Assembly (NCBI GenBank): GCA_002813285.1
Contig: PHTZ01000001.1
Location: 1,363,501-1,427,500 of the forward strand
Reading direction: 5' to 3'
DNA from: Flavobacteriaceae bacterium MAR_2009_75
GTDB lineage: Bacteria > Bacteroidota > Bacteroidia > Flavobacteriales > Flavobacteriaceae
DNA length: 64,000 bases
The notes under the pieces were generated by a model. The model worked only from the letters and a program-made list of their open reading frames with translations, was not told the origin of the DNA and made no database searches. Numbering within the stretch: position 1 is the stretch's first letter; every line of letters begins with the position of its first letter. Shown in pieces: positions 53,266 through 61,670 of the stretch. Both the position numbers and the translations under genes were made by a program.

Positions 53266-54426
53266 TTAATCCAACAAGAAGCTTCTTCTGCCCTTGACCT
53301 CAGTGTTATCAACGGTTTCCTCCTTAACAAAAATGCCGGAATCCGCTTTTTTACCTATATAGTCAAGTTCACTTAATTTCTTGAACAGGGCCAACATGAG
53401 CTTAGTGAATGCAGACACCTTCACCAGGGTTGAATTAATATTGTTATGCGTATATTCAAGATTAATGGTTTCCATCAGTATGCTCTCGAAAGCCCCTTGA
53501 TTTAAATCGCACCAATTGGTTAAGTAGTTAAGAAAATTCTCTTTACCACCACCAACATACACATCGAGACTACTTTTAATGACCCTCGCCAAGTTCACCA
53601 ACTTTGAAATCATGCCTATTGGTGGTCCATGCCTATCTACAAATCTAAACTCTGTAATGTTTTGATTGAGATAACGCATAACCTGTTCCGATAGGTAAAG
53701 GGCCATATTCGCTAAATCGTTCGTTTGTTTTTTTTGATAAATTTTTTGGTTGATGTGCAATGAATAGGATTCCATTTGATTTAAAAATGAGCCTAACTCA
53801 TTATACGTGAATTTAAGGTCAGGATGACTTTGTATCGATCTACACGGGGGTATAAAACTAGCGTCGACCGTTATTTTACCATTTTCTCTGAAAACCCTTG
53901 CGATGGGCAAATAGTTATGTCCATGTCCTTGGCCTTTAATTTCGTCGATGGGCATTGCTTGCAGACTGTAGTGAGGTAAGACATGTGGTTGTCGTGGAGG
54001 TTCTTCTTGCGAATCGCTAGTGCCGACAGGTATTCTCTTGAACGTATTTACAAATAGAACCAACAACCACTCTTTCTCTTCTTCGTTCAACTCAAATCGT
54101 TGACTAAGACTGTTCCCCGACTTTTCAAGTTCTGATCGGATGCGCGAATCGATATCTATTTGACAACCGCCAAGAGTAATTGCTTGGCATGCATTCAGCA
54201 CCACGTCTATGGTAGATTGACCATCGACCGATACCATAACGTCAAGTGAACCTTCATGATTTTCTGGTGGAACCAGAAGACCATAGTCGATAGGCGAGAC
54301 ATTTTTTTGTTCAGAATACCTTAAAATTTCAGACACCCAATTTTCCATGGCAATAAAGTGATTCTTGTTGATTTTCATTCCATCGACCCAATTGACTTTG
54401 TGATGCTTATTTTGCATTGCCTCCAT
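53266..54426 (-). CDS. tssK: T6SS baseplate protein TssK
   Basis: 386-residue baseplate adaptor that links the wedge (TssEFG) to the membrane complex. The N-terminus HHKVNWVDGMKINKNHFIAMENW is the T6SS-iii version of the conserved TssK opening (W-x-x-G-M/L-x-x-x-x-H-F). The central region holds FIPPCRSIQSHPDL and a long helical segment (about 205-300). It is somewhat shorter than proteobacterial TssK (about 440). It follows the PKD protein gene by 22 bases. Confidence 0.85.
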   Translation of the reverse strand: MEAMQNKHHKVNWVDGMKINKNHFIAMENWVSEILRYSEQKNVSPIDYGLLVPPENHEGSLDVMVSVDGQSTIDVVLNACQAITLGGCQIDIDSRIRSELEKSGNSLSQRFELNEEEKEWLLVLFVNTFKRIPVGTSDSQEEPPRQPHVLPHYSLQAMPIDEIKGQGHGHNYLPIARVFRENGKITVDASFIPPCRSIQSHPDLKFTYNELGSFLNQMESYSLHINQKIYQKKQTNDLANMALYLSEQVMRYLNQNITEFRFVDRHGPPIGMISKLVNLARVIKSSLDVYVGGGKENFLNYLTNWCDLNQGAFESILMETINLEYTHNNINSTLVKVSAFTKLMLALFKKLSELDYIGKKADSGIFVKEETVDNTEVKGRRSFLLD

Positions 54427-54448
54427 AACTTCTCAATTTTAAACTATT

Positions 54449-55438
54449 CTAATTTTGATATTCTACCATTAACGTGCTTATACAATTTGAGCCCGTTTTA
54501 CGTTGAAGCTTTAAACTCTTTATATTTACTTTCTCATCTTTTATCTTTTCGCAAAAAGCGAAAAAAGTCATGTTTCGACCGTTCGCTTCGATTAATGGGT
54601 TCGGATCGTCACAGAAAAAATCGGAAAGGGCACTGGCAGACAACTTATTGCTTGCAATCAGCTTCATCTTATTTTGAAAATTACTCTTGGTAATAAAGGG
54701 TACTACTTGCGGTTTATTTGAATTCGGTTTGGCATCAATCACCCTAGAACCCTCGTCAGGAGCCGACCTTAGATCAAGTCTTTTATCTCTTCTTTTAGGC
54801 TTTATTTGTTGAATTTTTTCTTCAGTTTCAGCTGAAGGAAGTACATTGATTTTTTTATTGGTGATATAGGCCAAACTATCGTTCACAACCAGCGATACGG
54901 TTTTCAAACCGGGCGCGTTATAAACATATTCGGCTATCTTGGTTTTCGCGTTCGCTTCTGCGGTCTCGCCAAACCGCCACTCCCATGCAGTAGCACCAAC
55001 AGTTTGATCTTCTACTATCAATGGCTGCCCTACCACTACACTTTCAGGTAATTCGAATTTTGGAAACTTGGTTGAGTCAACCATAACCATTTTAGGTAAG
55101 ACATCAATGACTTCGTTTTTTGCACAATTGCCATTTACCAAAAGGCGAACTTCGTACTTACCCTCTTGTGAGTATATGTGCAAGGGGTTTTTCTTTCTAG
55201 ATATTTCGGAACCGTCACCAAAATCCCATTCCCATTCTATGGCACCTTCGGTTTTATCGTAAAATTTTATAAGCTCACCAGCATTATAGTCGTTGGCCGT
55301 GTGTTCGAACAGTGCCTCATTACACGGGGCAAGACTAGCATACCTAAAGGCCCAAGCTGTGCTCGCAATTAGAAAAACAATACTGAAGAGGTAAAAAACC
55401 AGTTTGTCAATATGCGCGGTGCTATTAGATTTATTCAT
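54449..55438 (-). CDS. Membrane-anchored PKD-domain protein of the T6SS-iii locus (probable TssP)
   Basis: 329 residues: one N-terminal membrane helix (about 11-31), two PKD-like domains (about 38-115 with EWEWDFGDGS...YSQEGKYEVRLLV, and about 128-205 with TAWEWRFGE...YVYNAPGLKTVSLVV), a basic linker (about 210-250) and a C-terminal domain of about 75 residues with three cysteines. The topology puts the PKD domains in the periplasm. Its place between tssF and tssK fits one of the T6SS-iii-specific envelope subunits. I call it probable TssP from context; the subunit letter is uncertain, the PKD assignment is not. Confidence 0.7.
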   Translation of the reverse strand: MNKSNSTAHIDKLVFYLFSIVFLIASTAWAFRYASLAPCNEALFEHTANDYNAGELIKFYDKTEGAIEWEWDFGDGSEISRKKNPLHIYSQEGKYEVRLLVNGNCAKNEVIDVLPKMVMVDSTKFPKFELPESVVVGQPLIVEDQTVGATAWEWRFGETAEANAKTKIAEYVYNAPGLKTVSLVVNDSLAYITNKKINVLPSAETEEKIQQIKPKRRDKRLDLRSAPDEGSRVIDAKPNSNKPQVVPFITKSNFQNKMKLIASNKLSASALSDFFCDDPNPLIEANGRNMTFFAFCEKIKDEKVNIKSLKLQRKTGSNCISTLMVEYQN

Positions 55439-55497
55439 GATAATTAGGTTAATAGTTATACTTTAACTTGACAATTCGATATCTAGGGGAGTTTTGT

Positions 55498-57327
55498 TCA
55501 CCCCACTAGTCTTAGTTTGTAAGGCAGAATGTCTCTTGTATTTTTTTCTAAGAAATAAAGTAGGTTACTACCTATTGAGTCCCATTCCGCATCTTCAACT
55601 TTAGATTCCTGATTAGGGGTCAGTAGAATTTCCATACAGGGTATAAGACCTTTTTTCAAATCGATGGCCTTCATGTAACTCCTTCTTATTTCAACCTTCT
55701 TGATTTTATCACCATATAACTCGCGACAAACGGTCTTAACATCCTCTTTAGTGACCAAACGATCATTACTCAATAAAGACCTTTTACTTGAGTTAAGACG
55801 ATCTTGGGTAGTCAATTCATCTTTACCTCCACGTGTTGTTGTTATTAAGAAGCTAGATCTGGGCCTAATACCCACACCCTTATAATTGTTCAATTCGCTA
55901 CCTGGTTTAATATCGTTGGCCAGTTCGCCATTAGTGGTCCAATATTCAACCAATAAATGTTCTTTAGCACCAAAGGGCTTAAGAGACAAATAATTTGTAT
56001 GATCAACAGTGTTTGAAGCCTCTGACACCTTTTTTTCTAAAAGTGAGATAACCTGATTTAAGGTGTTTAAATTAACGCGCAAAAAATCGTTGTTCATAAA
56101 TGAAAACGAAGCACTCTCATCTTTTAAAAGTTCAATGAGATGAATAATATATTCTTTGGCCTTTCGGCTATCTAATTTGGCTACGCTATTCTTTCTTAAC
56201 AAAAAAGTACCCTTTTCACTTTTGGAATCATTCTTACTTCTTTCAGAATAAATTTGCCCCTCAACGTTTTCTATCGATTTTATATCGAACAGTAAGTCTT
56301 CTGTTCTAATTGGCAGAATATTGATGAATTCTTTTAATTCATACGAAAAGCTTGTAAGTGATCTATTCAAAACTGGAAAGGCATTTAAAGAACAATTGAC
56401 GTTTTTCAATACCGTATTACTGATAACACTCGAAAACTCGATTTTTAACCAGCGAACGGCACCATCATACTTGATGTCGTTCATCTCTAAAGTTTTCTCT
56501 AATTCGTCAAAACCAGATTTCTCTATAACGCTATGCAAATCTGATTGCAAGGTGAGGTAATGTTTCTGATATCGTCTTATAATTTGTTCGGAAACCCTAT
56601 TGGTCTTATCGGAAACCTTATCGAAAATTTGATTCAAAGTGTCAGAGTTATCATCCTTTGAATTCATCAATCCAGCCACCATATTAAAAGTGGCATTCTC
56701 AGACGAACAACTCACGTTTCTTAGATGATGATAGAACAAGTCTTCATGACCAACCCCCTTAAGCTCAAAATAGAATGAAATATTATTGAGATCAAGCATT
56801 TTTAAATTACTAGAAATACCCAGATAAAGTGTCGAATCGTTCAATTGAGATCCTTTTAGGTCAACTGTCAACTTTTGATTTTTCTTATTTTCTAAGTTTT
56901 CTACGAGCTTATTTCCCGTAGCAATGAATCGAACATTGGCATTAATTAGGTTAAATTTCTTGGCAGATGAAAAGTGAAGGTCTTTATATTTAACAGAGGT
57001 TAAATTATCGGTTAGTTTTTTTCTATATGCAAATAGATACTCCGGTAAAACCATAGTAAATTTTTCAATCGGATCGGCATATAAAATGGCATGAGCGGGG
57101 CTGGGCCCGTTCATCGCCTCTGGTGTCATAAGTTCTACAAGTTTCTCGGTTATTCTGCTTTGAGAACCATTAACTTCACCGGCTACTTTTTCGATTTCTG
57201 AGGCGCACGCCGCTATCAGTAGACCAATAATCGGATCGAAAGAGGTCTCTATCTCATTTGCCGGAACCCCCCACATCAAAGCCGCATTCTTGATCATTCT
57301 GTTCTTGATGTCTTCTTTGGTATTCAT
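55498..57327 (-). CDS. tssF: T6SS baseplate protein TssF
   Basis: 609-residue wedge component, normal size. The N-terminus KNRMIKNAALMWGVPANEIETSFDPIIGLLIAACASEIEKVAGEVN is the TssF pattern (FDP near residue 27), followed by LVELMTPEAMNGPSPAHAILYADP. The C-terminus has VKTVCRELYGDKIKKVEIRRSY. TssF and TssG form the core of each baseplate wedge around the VgrG hub. It begins 12 bases after tssE. Confidence 0.9.
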   Translation of the reverse strand: MNTKEDIKNRMIKNAALMWGVPANEIETSFDPIIGLLIAACASEIEKVAGEVNGSQSRITEKLVELMTPEAMNGPSPAHAILYADPIEKFTMVLPEYLFAYRKKLTDNLTSVKYKDLHFSSAKKFNLINANVRFIATGNKLVENLENKKNQKLTVDLKGSQLNDSTLYLGISSNLKMLDLNNISFYFELKGVGHEDLFYHHLRNVSCSSENATFNMVAGLMNSKDDNSDTLNQIFDKVSDKTNRVSEQIIRRYQKHYLTLQSDLHSVIEKSGFDELEKTLEMNDIKYDGAVRWLKIEFSSVISNTVLKNVNCSLNAFPVLNRSLTSFSYELKEFINILPIRTEDLLFDIKSIENVEGQIYSERSKNDSKSEKGTFLLRKNSVAKLDSRKAKEYIIHLIELLKDESASFSFMNNDFLRVNLNTLNQVISLLEKKVSEASNTVDHTNYLSLKPFGAKEHLLVEYWTTNGELANDIKPGSELNNYKGVGIRPRSSFLITTTRGGKDELTTQDRLNSSKRSLLSNDRLVTKEDVKTVCRELYGDKIKKVEIRRSYMKAIDLKKGLIPCMEILLTPNQESKVEDAEWDSIGSNLLYFLEKNTRDILPYKLRLVG

Positions 57328-57339
57328 TTCTCTGGTTTT

Positions 57340-57771
57340 CTAATACGACAACGGACCGATATAGAAGTATTCGACATATGAAAAATCTTCACTCGTTTTT
57401 TTCACTTTGCCCTTGATTCTAATATCTATGCGTTTTTTTATTCTGTTCTGTCGCTCTGTACCGAACAGTTCTTCTTGTTTTATTTTAACGTTTACCCTTA
57501 ATTCTGTCAGTCGCCTTTCATGTTTGAGCAACGATTCATAGAGTGATTCTTGAACAAAATCTTTAAGCCTATTGGTGCTTTTTAAATTGTCGAAATCAAC
57601 AAGCCAAACAGAACAACCGAAGCTTTCATCAAAAGTGCATTCTCCAAAATACGAGGTGTTAACAAGATGTATATAGTGTGAAATCGACTGCGTTAAATTG
57701 CATAACGAAATAGGCTTTCTATTTATCAGTTTTCTTGTACTAAGTGGCAATGTGTAATATTTAATGCCCAT
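57340..57771 (-). CDS. tssE: T6SS baseplate protein TssE (gp25-like)
   Basis: 143 residues from the ATG at 57771 (MGIKYYTLPL); a TTG at 57786 adds five residues. It resembles the phage T4 gp25 wedge protein. There is an N-terminal helix with SLCNLTQSISHYIHLVNTSYFGECTFDESFGC, and the basic-aromatic middle KDFVQESLYESLLKHERRLTELRV contains the EPRL-like element (here E-R-R-L). gp25 joins the first sheath ring to the baseplate. It is the first gene of the leftward group. Confidence 0.82.
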   Translation of the reverse strand: MGIKYYTLPLSTRKLINRKPISLCNLTQSISHYIHLVNTSYFGECTFDESFGCSVWLVDFDNLKSTNRLKDFVQESLYESLLKHERRLTELRVNVKIKQEELFGTERQNRIKKRIDIRIKGKVKKTSEDFSYVEYFYIGPLSY

Positions 57772-58108
57772 AATTCTCGAAATCAATTATATGTTTTGCC
57801 GATTACACCTTAAAGACACTATGACGGCACTCATTTTTTATTTAATGGCAATTAACATCTAGAGGTTAACATAGAATGAGGTTTTTTCGAAAGTGGAATG
57901 CTGCTCCATATTTCTTTAGACCGACACCTCTCTTTGATATATAGATAATCTGCCAACCGGGCATGAAGATTTTACGGGTCGGGCTGGCTCTCTAAGTCTT
58001 CATTACCGATTCATAAATTTTAGCGAGCCTGTTAACCTAACCACAAGTCTTTCTATTAAAGAGTATAAATAGAAAAACATTTTGTTCAATTATTTAAATA
58101 CTCGCATC
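57772..58108. promoter_or_regulatory. Divergent intergenic region of the T6SS locus (no gene seen)
   Basis: 337 bases between tssE and the NlpC/P60 gene. It must carry promoters in both directions, yet no TAnnTTTG element is found on either strand. It contains a small inverted repeat TTAAC-N8-GTTAA (57852-57869) and TGTTAACCT (58030-58038), a 9-mer also found before the hcp genes (61022-61030). Open frames here are at most about 22 codons. Confidence 0.5.
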
Positions 58109-59155
58109 ATGTATTCAATTTCTGCCCACACACAACAACATTTAAAGTTTCAAAAAACGAATTGCCAATTTTCAAAATCATCTATAGAGAACTCACTGTT
58201 CGTTCTCTTATTTTTCGCATTTTCTTTTCTAACATTTGGTCAAGAATCGAGCTTATCAGGAATGGTCGTCGAAGAAGAAAGTTCAAAAACCGTAGCCAAT
58301 GCGATTGTGACCATTAAGCAAACCCCTTTCACTGAAAACACCAGTGACGAAGGCAAGTTCAATTTTAATGGCGACTTACCCAAAGGCGAGCACATGGTTG
58401 AAGTTTCGAAAGATGGTTATGAGGATAAATATTTTCTCGTTCATATCATGCCCGGGAAAAAACTAATCGTAGAAGAGGTCAAATTGACAATGACCAAAAA
58501 GGAAAAAAAGAAGAGAAAAAAAGAAGAGAAAGAGCTGAAAAAAAAGAAAAAAGAACTGAAGAAAGATGACCGAAAGCTATTTGGGCTAGTCAAAAAAAAG
58601 AATCAAGAACCAGAAGTCGCGGTAACTTACGAAGAGATTTCAAATAATGAAACTAATGAAGAATATGAGGCAGTTGAACCACAGATTACCCCTTTACAAC
58701 AGAATTATGCAAAAGTTCTAGGAGTTGCTCCTGAAGAAATCACCAACACTGCACTCTTTTCATTTATTGATGAGTGGATGGGCACACCCTATTTACTAGG
58801 GGGCGAGACCAAAGCAGGCATCGATTGTTCCTCTTTCTCACAATTACTATTTTTTAAGGTTTATGGTTGGCCCATCGAAAGAACGGCACAAAAACAAATG
58901 GACTCTAAAGCGACCATTACATTTTCAGACGCTAAATATTTAGAAGAGGGCGACCTAGTATTTTTTCGAGCTGCAGGAGACTATGGTGATACTATTACTC
59001 ATGTAGGCCTATATCTGGCAAACAACAAGTTTATAAATGCCACCTCTAGAGTTGGTAAAAGTGGTAGTTCCGGAGTGAAAATAAGTGACCTCTCCGATCC
59101 GTTTTGGAATAAGCGTTTCTATGCCGGTGGAAGAAGGGTGAATACAAACGGATAA
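58109..59155 (+). CDS. NlpC/P60 peptidase with carboxypeptidase-regulatory-like domain, in the T6SS operon
   Basis: 348-residue exported cysteine peptidase from the ATG at 58109 (a TTG at 58082 is less likely). After a 28-residue polar stretch comes a signal sequence (about 29-44, ending TFGQ). A beta-sandwich CarboxypepD_reg-like domain (about 48-125) follows, then a Lys/Glu-rich coiled linker (about 128-170) and the NlpC/P60 domain (about 205-345). Active-site residues are Cys240 (GIDCSSF), His298 (ITHVGLY) and Asn310. The family cuts D-Glu-meso-DAP bonds in peptidoglycan stem peptides. It heads the rightward operon, nine bases before tssG, suggesting wall opening for T6SS assembly; an effector role is less likely given the signal sequence. 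Confidence 0.88.
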   Translation: MYSISAHTQQHLKFQKTNCQFSKSSIENSLFVLLFFAFSFLTFGQESSLSGMVVEEESSKTVANAIVTIKQTPFTENTSDEGKFNFNGDLPKGEHMVEVSKDGYEDKYFLVHIMPGKKLIVEEVKLTMTKKEKKKRKKEEKELKKKKKELKKDDRKLFGLVKKKNQEPEVAVTYEEISNNETNEEYEAVEPQITPLQQNYAKVLGVAPEEITNTALFSFIDEWMGTPYLLGGETKAGIDCSSFSQLLFFKVYGWPIERTAQKQMDSKATITFSDAKYLEEGDLVFFRAAGDYGDTITHVGLYLANNKFINATSRVGKSGSSGVKISDLSDPFWNKRFYAGGRRVNTNG

Positions 59156-59164
59156 TTGCAAAAG

Positions 59165-60091
59165 ATGAACCCTACCACACTTGACAACCTTTACGATGAA
59201 CTCAGCTCTGTATATGAGAATTTAAATGCCGAGGTGCTGATCGCTGAAATACAAGAAAATTCACATATAGGCATTGACGATTTTGTCATAGCCAATAAGG
59301 GAACGTTTTCGAGATCATACCGTAGAGACGTCATCAATATCGACAATGTTCTTCATGATAACAAGTTAACTCTAAACCTATCAAGAAACGGACTGTACGA
59401 TAGTTTGCCCGAAGGCTTATTTCATGCCCCATATGTTGGCAAGATAGATGAAACGTATACAGATAGAAGAAAAGTAATGAAAGAAGAGGAACAAGCAACA
59501 AGGCAGTTCTTCGCACCCATAGAAAGTGAATTCTTTTTTCAAAGACTTAAAATTGAAGAAAATGAAAGAGACTCGCTTAATAACTTTTATAGCTTAAAAG
59601 ATGATTTTTTAATCTCGTTCTGGAACTTAGATTTGAGTATCCCTCGACCTTATATGCTCAAACTGATCAAACTATTGCCCCATTGTCACAAAATCGTTGG
59701 CGACCTTGAAACCATTCGCATGTGTTTAGAAAGAATTTTAGACGAGAAAGTAGAATTTAAGCTTAAGCATATCAATCGTGTGTCAGAAACAATTGAGCAG
59801 AAAGATGGGTTTTCAAACGGTGATTTCCAATTAGGTGTAAATAGTATTCTTGATGGCCCTGAATATGAGATACTCGAGCCTTTGTTAGAAGTGAATATTG
59901 GACCTGTTTTACGAAATCGGGCCGAGCAATATTTGAACTCAAAAGGATTCTTAACATTCATTGACACGTTCTATGGGTATTTATTACCAATGGAAATTGA
60001 ATCGAAAACTAACATTATCATGAACGAAGATCCTGGTTTTATCTTAAATGAATCTCTTGAACCGATAATGGGCATTTCAACTTATTTATAA
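59165..60091 (+). CDS. tssG: T6SS baseplate protein TssG
   Basis: 308 residues from the ATG at 59165. The segment LTLNLSRNGLYDSLPEGLFHAP is the T6SS-iii form of the TssG opening, and an E/R-rich segment EEEQATRQFFAPIESEFFF follows. The C-terminal half has ILEPLLEVNIGPVLRNRAEQYL. TssG pairs with two TssF copies in the wedge. It is separated from tssF, which is on the other arm of the locus, by the divergent region. No fusion or truncation is seen. Confidence 0.85.
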   Translation: MNPTTLDNLYDELSSVYENLNAEVLIAEIQENSHIGIDDFVIANKGTFSRSYRRDVINIDNVLHDNKLTLNLSRNGLYDSLPEGLFHAPYVGKIDETYTDRRKVMKEEEQATRQFFAPIESEFFFQRLKIEENERDSLNNFYSLKDDFLISFWNLDLSIPRPYMLKLIKLLPHCHKIVGDLETIRMCLERILDEKVEFKLKHINRVSETIEQKDGFSNGDFQLGVNSILDGPEYEILEPLLEVNIGPVLRNRAEQYLNSKGFLTFIDTFYGYLLPMEIESKTNIIMNEDPGFILNESLEPIMGISTYL

Positions 60092-60109
60092 ATAATAGAA
60101 TTGAAAACG

Positions 60110-60979
60110 ATGGGCACTGTACTAAATAGCGAAATTATAAAGGTTAATATCGGATTGTTCTTGGTGAGCACCTTAATCTTCACCCTGATTGCCAAGTTGA
60201 AAAAAGTTTTCACAAAAAATAAGAAAAGTGCAATCGTATATGCACTATTTATTTTGGCAACCTTTGCTTTGACCGCATTTTTAAGTTCGAGCAAAGTACT
60301 AAACGATGTACCTCTTAATAGTTATTACGGTATTGAAATACTCTTTTTTGCCTTGGGCCTGTTGCATCTTTATGTCATAAGAAAGTTCTTTCCTGATCTA
60401 TCTTCCGATGCATCAAAGTTCTTTCCTGAATTCTTGTTTACCCTTGCCTATGTTTGTATTGGCCTGATTGCCTTTCTACAAGTGGTCAGTCGATTTAGAC
60501 CGGCATTCAGTTACCTGTTCGTATCAGCAGCCTTACTCTTTGTTTTACCCTTTCTATTTTATAAAATGTATGAGTTTGCCACGCAAATAAGCCTCCCAGT
60601 TTACGAAAGCTGGCCATATCCTTTAGGTAAAGAAATAAAAGACCCAAGCCCTAATGAATTGGCCAACCCGAGAGTAATCAGTTTTGAATTCAAGAAAAAG
60701 GAAAATGTAGATGATATTACCAATTTTAGGGTTAAGGCACCAAAGGCTATGGAGTTTGCCAAACTGTTTTACTTTTTTATAAACGATTACAACGAGAGGC
60801 ACCCTGAGAGTGAAATCGAAATTTTAGACGATAAAACCAAAAAGCCGAGTTCATGGGTGTTTCATTTTAAACCCAATTGGTACAGCTCAATCAAGCACAT
60901 CAACTTTAACCAGACCATCTCAGAAAATAATATTCATGAAGACAGTGTCATTATTTGTAGTAGGGTAACCGATACTTAA
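60110..60979 (+). CDS. tssN: T6SS-iii membrane protein TssN
   Basis: 289 residues from the ATG at 60110 (a TTG at 60101 is the alternative). Five or six membrane helices fill residues 8-165, followed by a cytoplasmic domain of about 120 residues (from SWPYPLGKEIKDP to VIICSRVTDT). A polytopic half plus a soluble half is the described plan of TssN, an inner-membrane component found only in the Bacteroidota T6SS. It lies 18 bases after tssG. Confidence 0.85.
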   Translation: MGTVLNSEIIKVNIGLFLVSTLIFTLIAKLKKVFTKNKKSAIVYALFILATFALTAFLSSSKVLNDVPLNSYYGIEILFFALGLLHLYVIRKFFPDLSSDASKFFPEFLFTLAYVCIGLIAFLQVVSRFRPAFSYLFVSAALLFVLPFLFYKMYEFATQISLPVYESWPYPLGKEIKDPSPNELANPRVISFEFKKKENVDDITNFRVKAPKAMEFAKLFYFFINDYNERHPESEIEILDDKTKKPSSWVFHFKPNWYSSIKHINFNQTISENNIHEDSVIICSRVTDT

Positions 60980-61067
60980 TCGCTCAACCTTAAATCATAT
61001 TTTAAAAAAAATCTCTCTCAGTGTTAACCTTTCACTTCAAAAAAGATAAAGTAGAACAAGAGGTGTT

Positions 61068-61175
61068 ATGCTATCTGAAAACCAGCAAATTTCAAAGCTG
61101 AGCATCGCCCTATTACTATGGCCCCCACTTTTATTTACCGCATTAGTACATATAGATGTTATATCTAAATATTAA
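61068..61175 (+). CDS. Possible 35-residue membrane peptide upstream of hcp
   Basis: ATG at 61068 with AAGAGG four bases upstream, a good ribosome-binding site for this window. The product begins MLSENQQISKLSIALLLWPP, is hydrophobic over about residues 12-26, and ends HIDVISKY. It ends 22 bases before the first hcp. Such a short frame can arise by chance; it may instead be part of the hcp leader. Confidence 0.35.
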   Translation: MLSENQQISKLSIALLLWPPLLFTALVHIDVISKY

Positions 61176-61197
61176 TTATTAATTAAACCTTAAGATT

Positions 61198-61587
61198 ATG
61201 GCTTTCAAAGCAAAACTAAAAGTGAACGGCGAAGAGTACAATGTACTCAATTGCAGTTATGAGCTACATCAAGAAACCGATGTAACCGGTCGACCATCTT
61301 CGATTACCCGGGGCGGCAGGATCAATTGTGAAATAGAATCAACATCAGATACCGCTATTTCAGATTGGATGTTTAACAATTTTGAGCGTAGAGACGGCTC
61401 TATTGTTTTCTTAAAAAGAGATACCGATGCCACTTCTAAAGAACTCAAGTTTACAGAAGGGTACTTGGTGAAGTATCGTGAGCATTTTGATTCGACAGGT
61501 GAAAACCCGATGTCAGAATCGTTCACGATATCTGCAAAATCTATTGCCATAGGTAATGGCGAGCATGTGAACGAGTGGGTACAGTAA
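61198..61587 (+). CDS. tssD: T6SS tube protein TssD (Hcp), copy 1
   Basis: 129-residue Hcp of the Bacteroidota type. It starts MAFKAKLKVNGEEYNVLNCSYELHQETD, with the DVTGRPSSITRGGRI block and the SESFTISAKSIAIG strand near the end. Hcp hexamers stack into the tube and carry small effectors. A long 218-base region precedes it, suggesting its own expression control; no standard promoter is recognised. Confidence 0.92.
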   Translation: MAFKAKLKVNGEEYNVLNCSYELHQETDVTGRPSSITRGGRINCEIESTSDTAISDWMFNNFERRDGSIVFLKRDTDATSKELKFTEGYLVKYREHFDSTGENPMSESFTISAKSIAIGNGEHVNEWVQ

Positions 61588-61614
61588 CATCTTAAACAAG
61601 CAGAGTATTCGATT

Positions 61615-61643
61615 AAAAGGGTATGTTCTGCACCTGCCCTTTT
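61615..61643 (+). other. Hairpin between the two hcp genes
   Basis: AAAAGGG and CCCTTTT form a 7-base stem around a 15-base loop, 28 bases after hcp copy 1. Only four T follow the stem G-C block, so it is a weak terminator at best or an RNA-processing or stabilising hairpin that could set copy 1 apart from the genes after it. Confidence 0.4.
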
Positions 61644-61670
61644 GATTGAATATCATTAAAATAATCGACT

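Noticed and set aside
57821-57970. Micro-ORFs of 13 and 22 codons in the divergent T6SS region
   Set aside because: Too short, without ribosome-binding sites or hydrophobic features.
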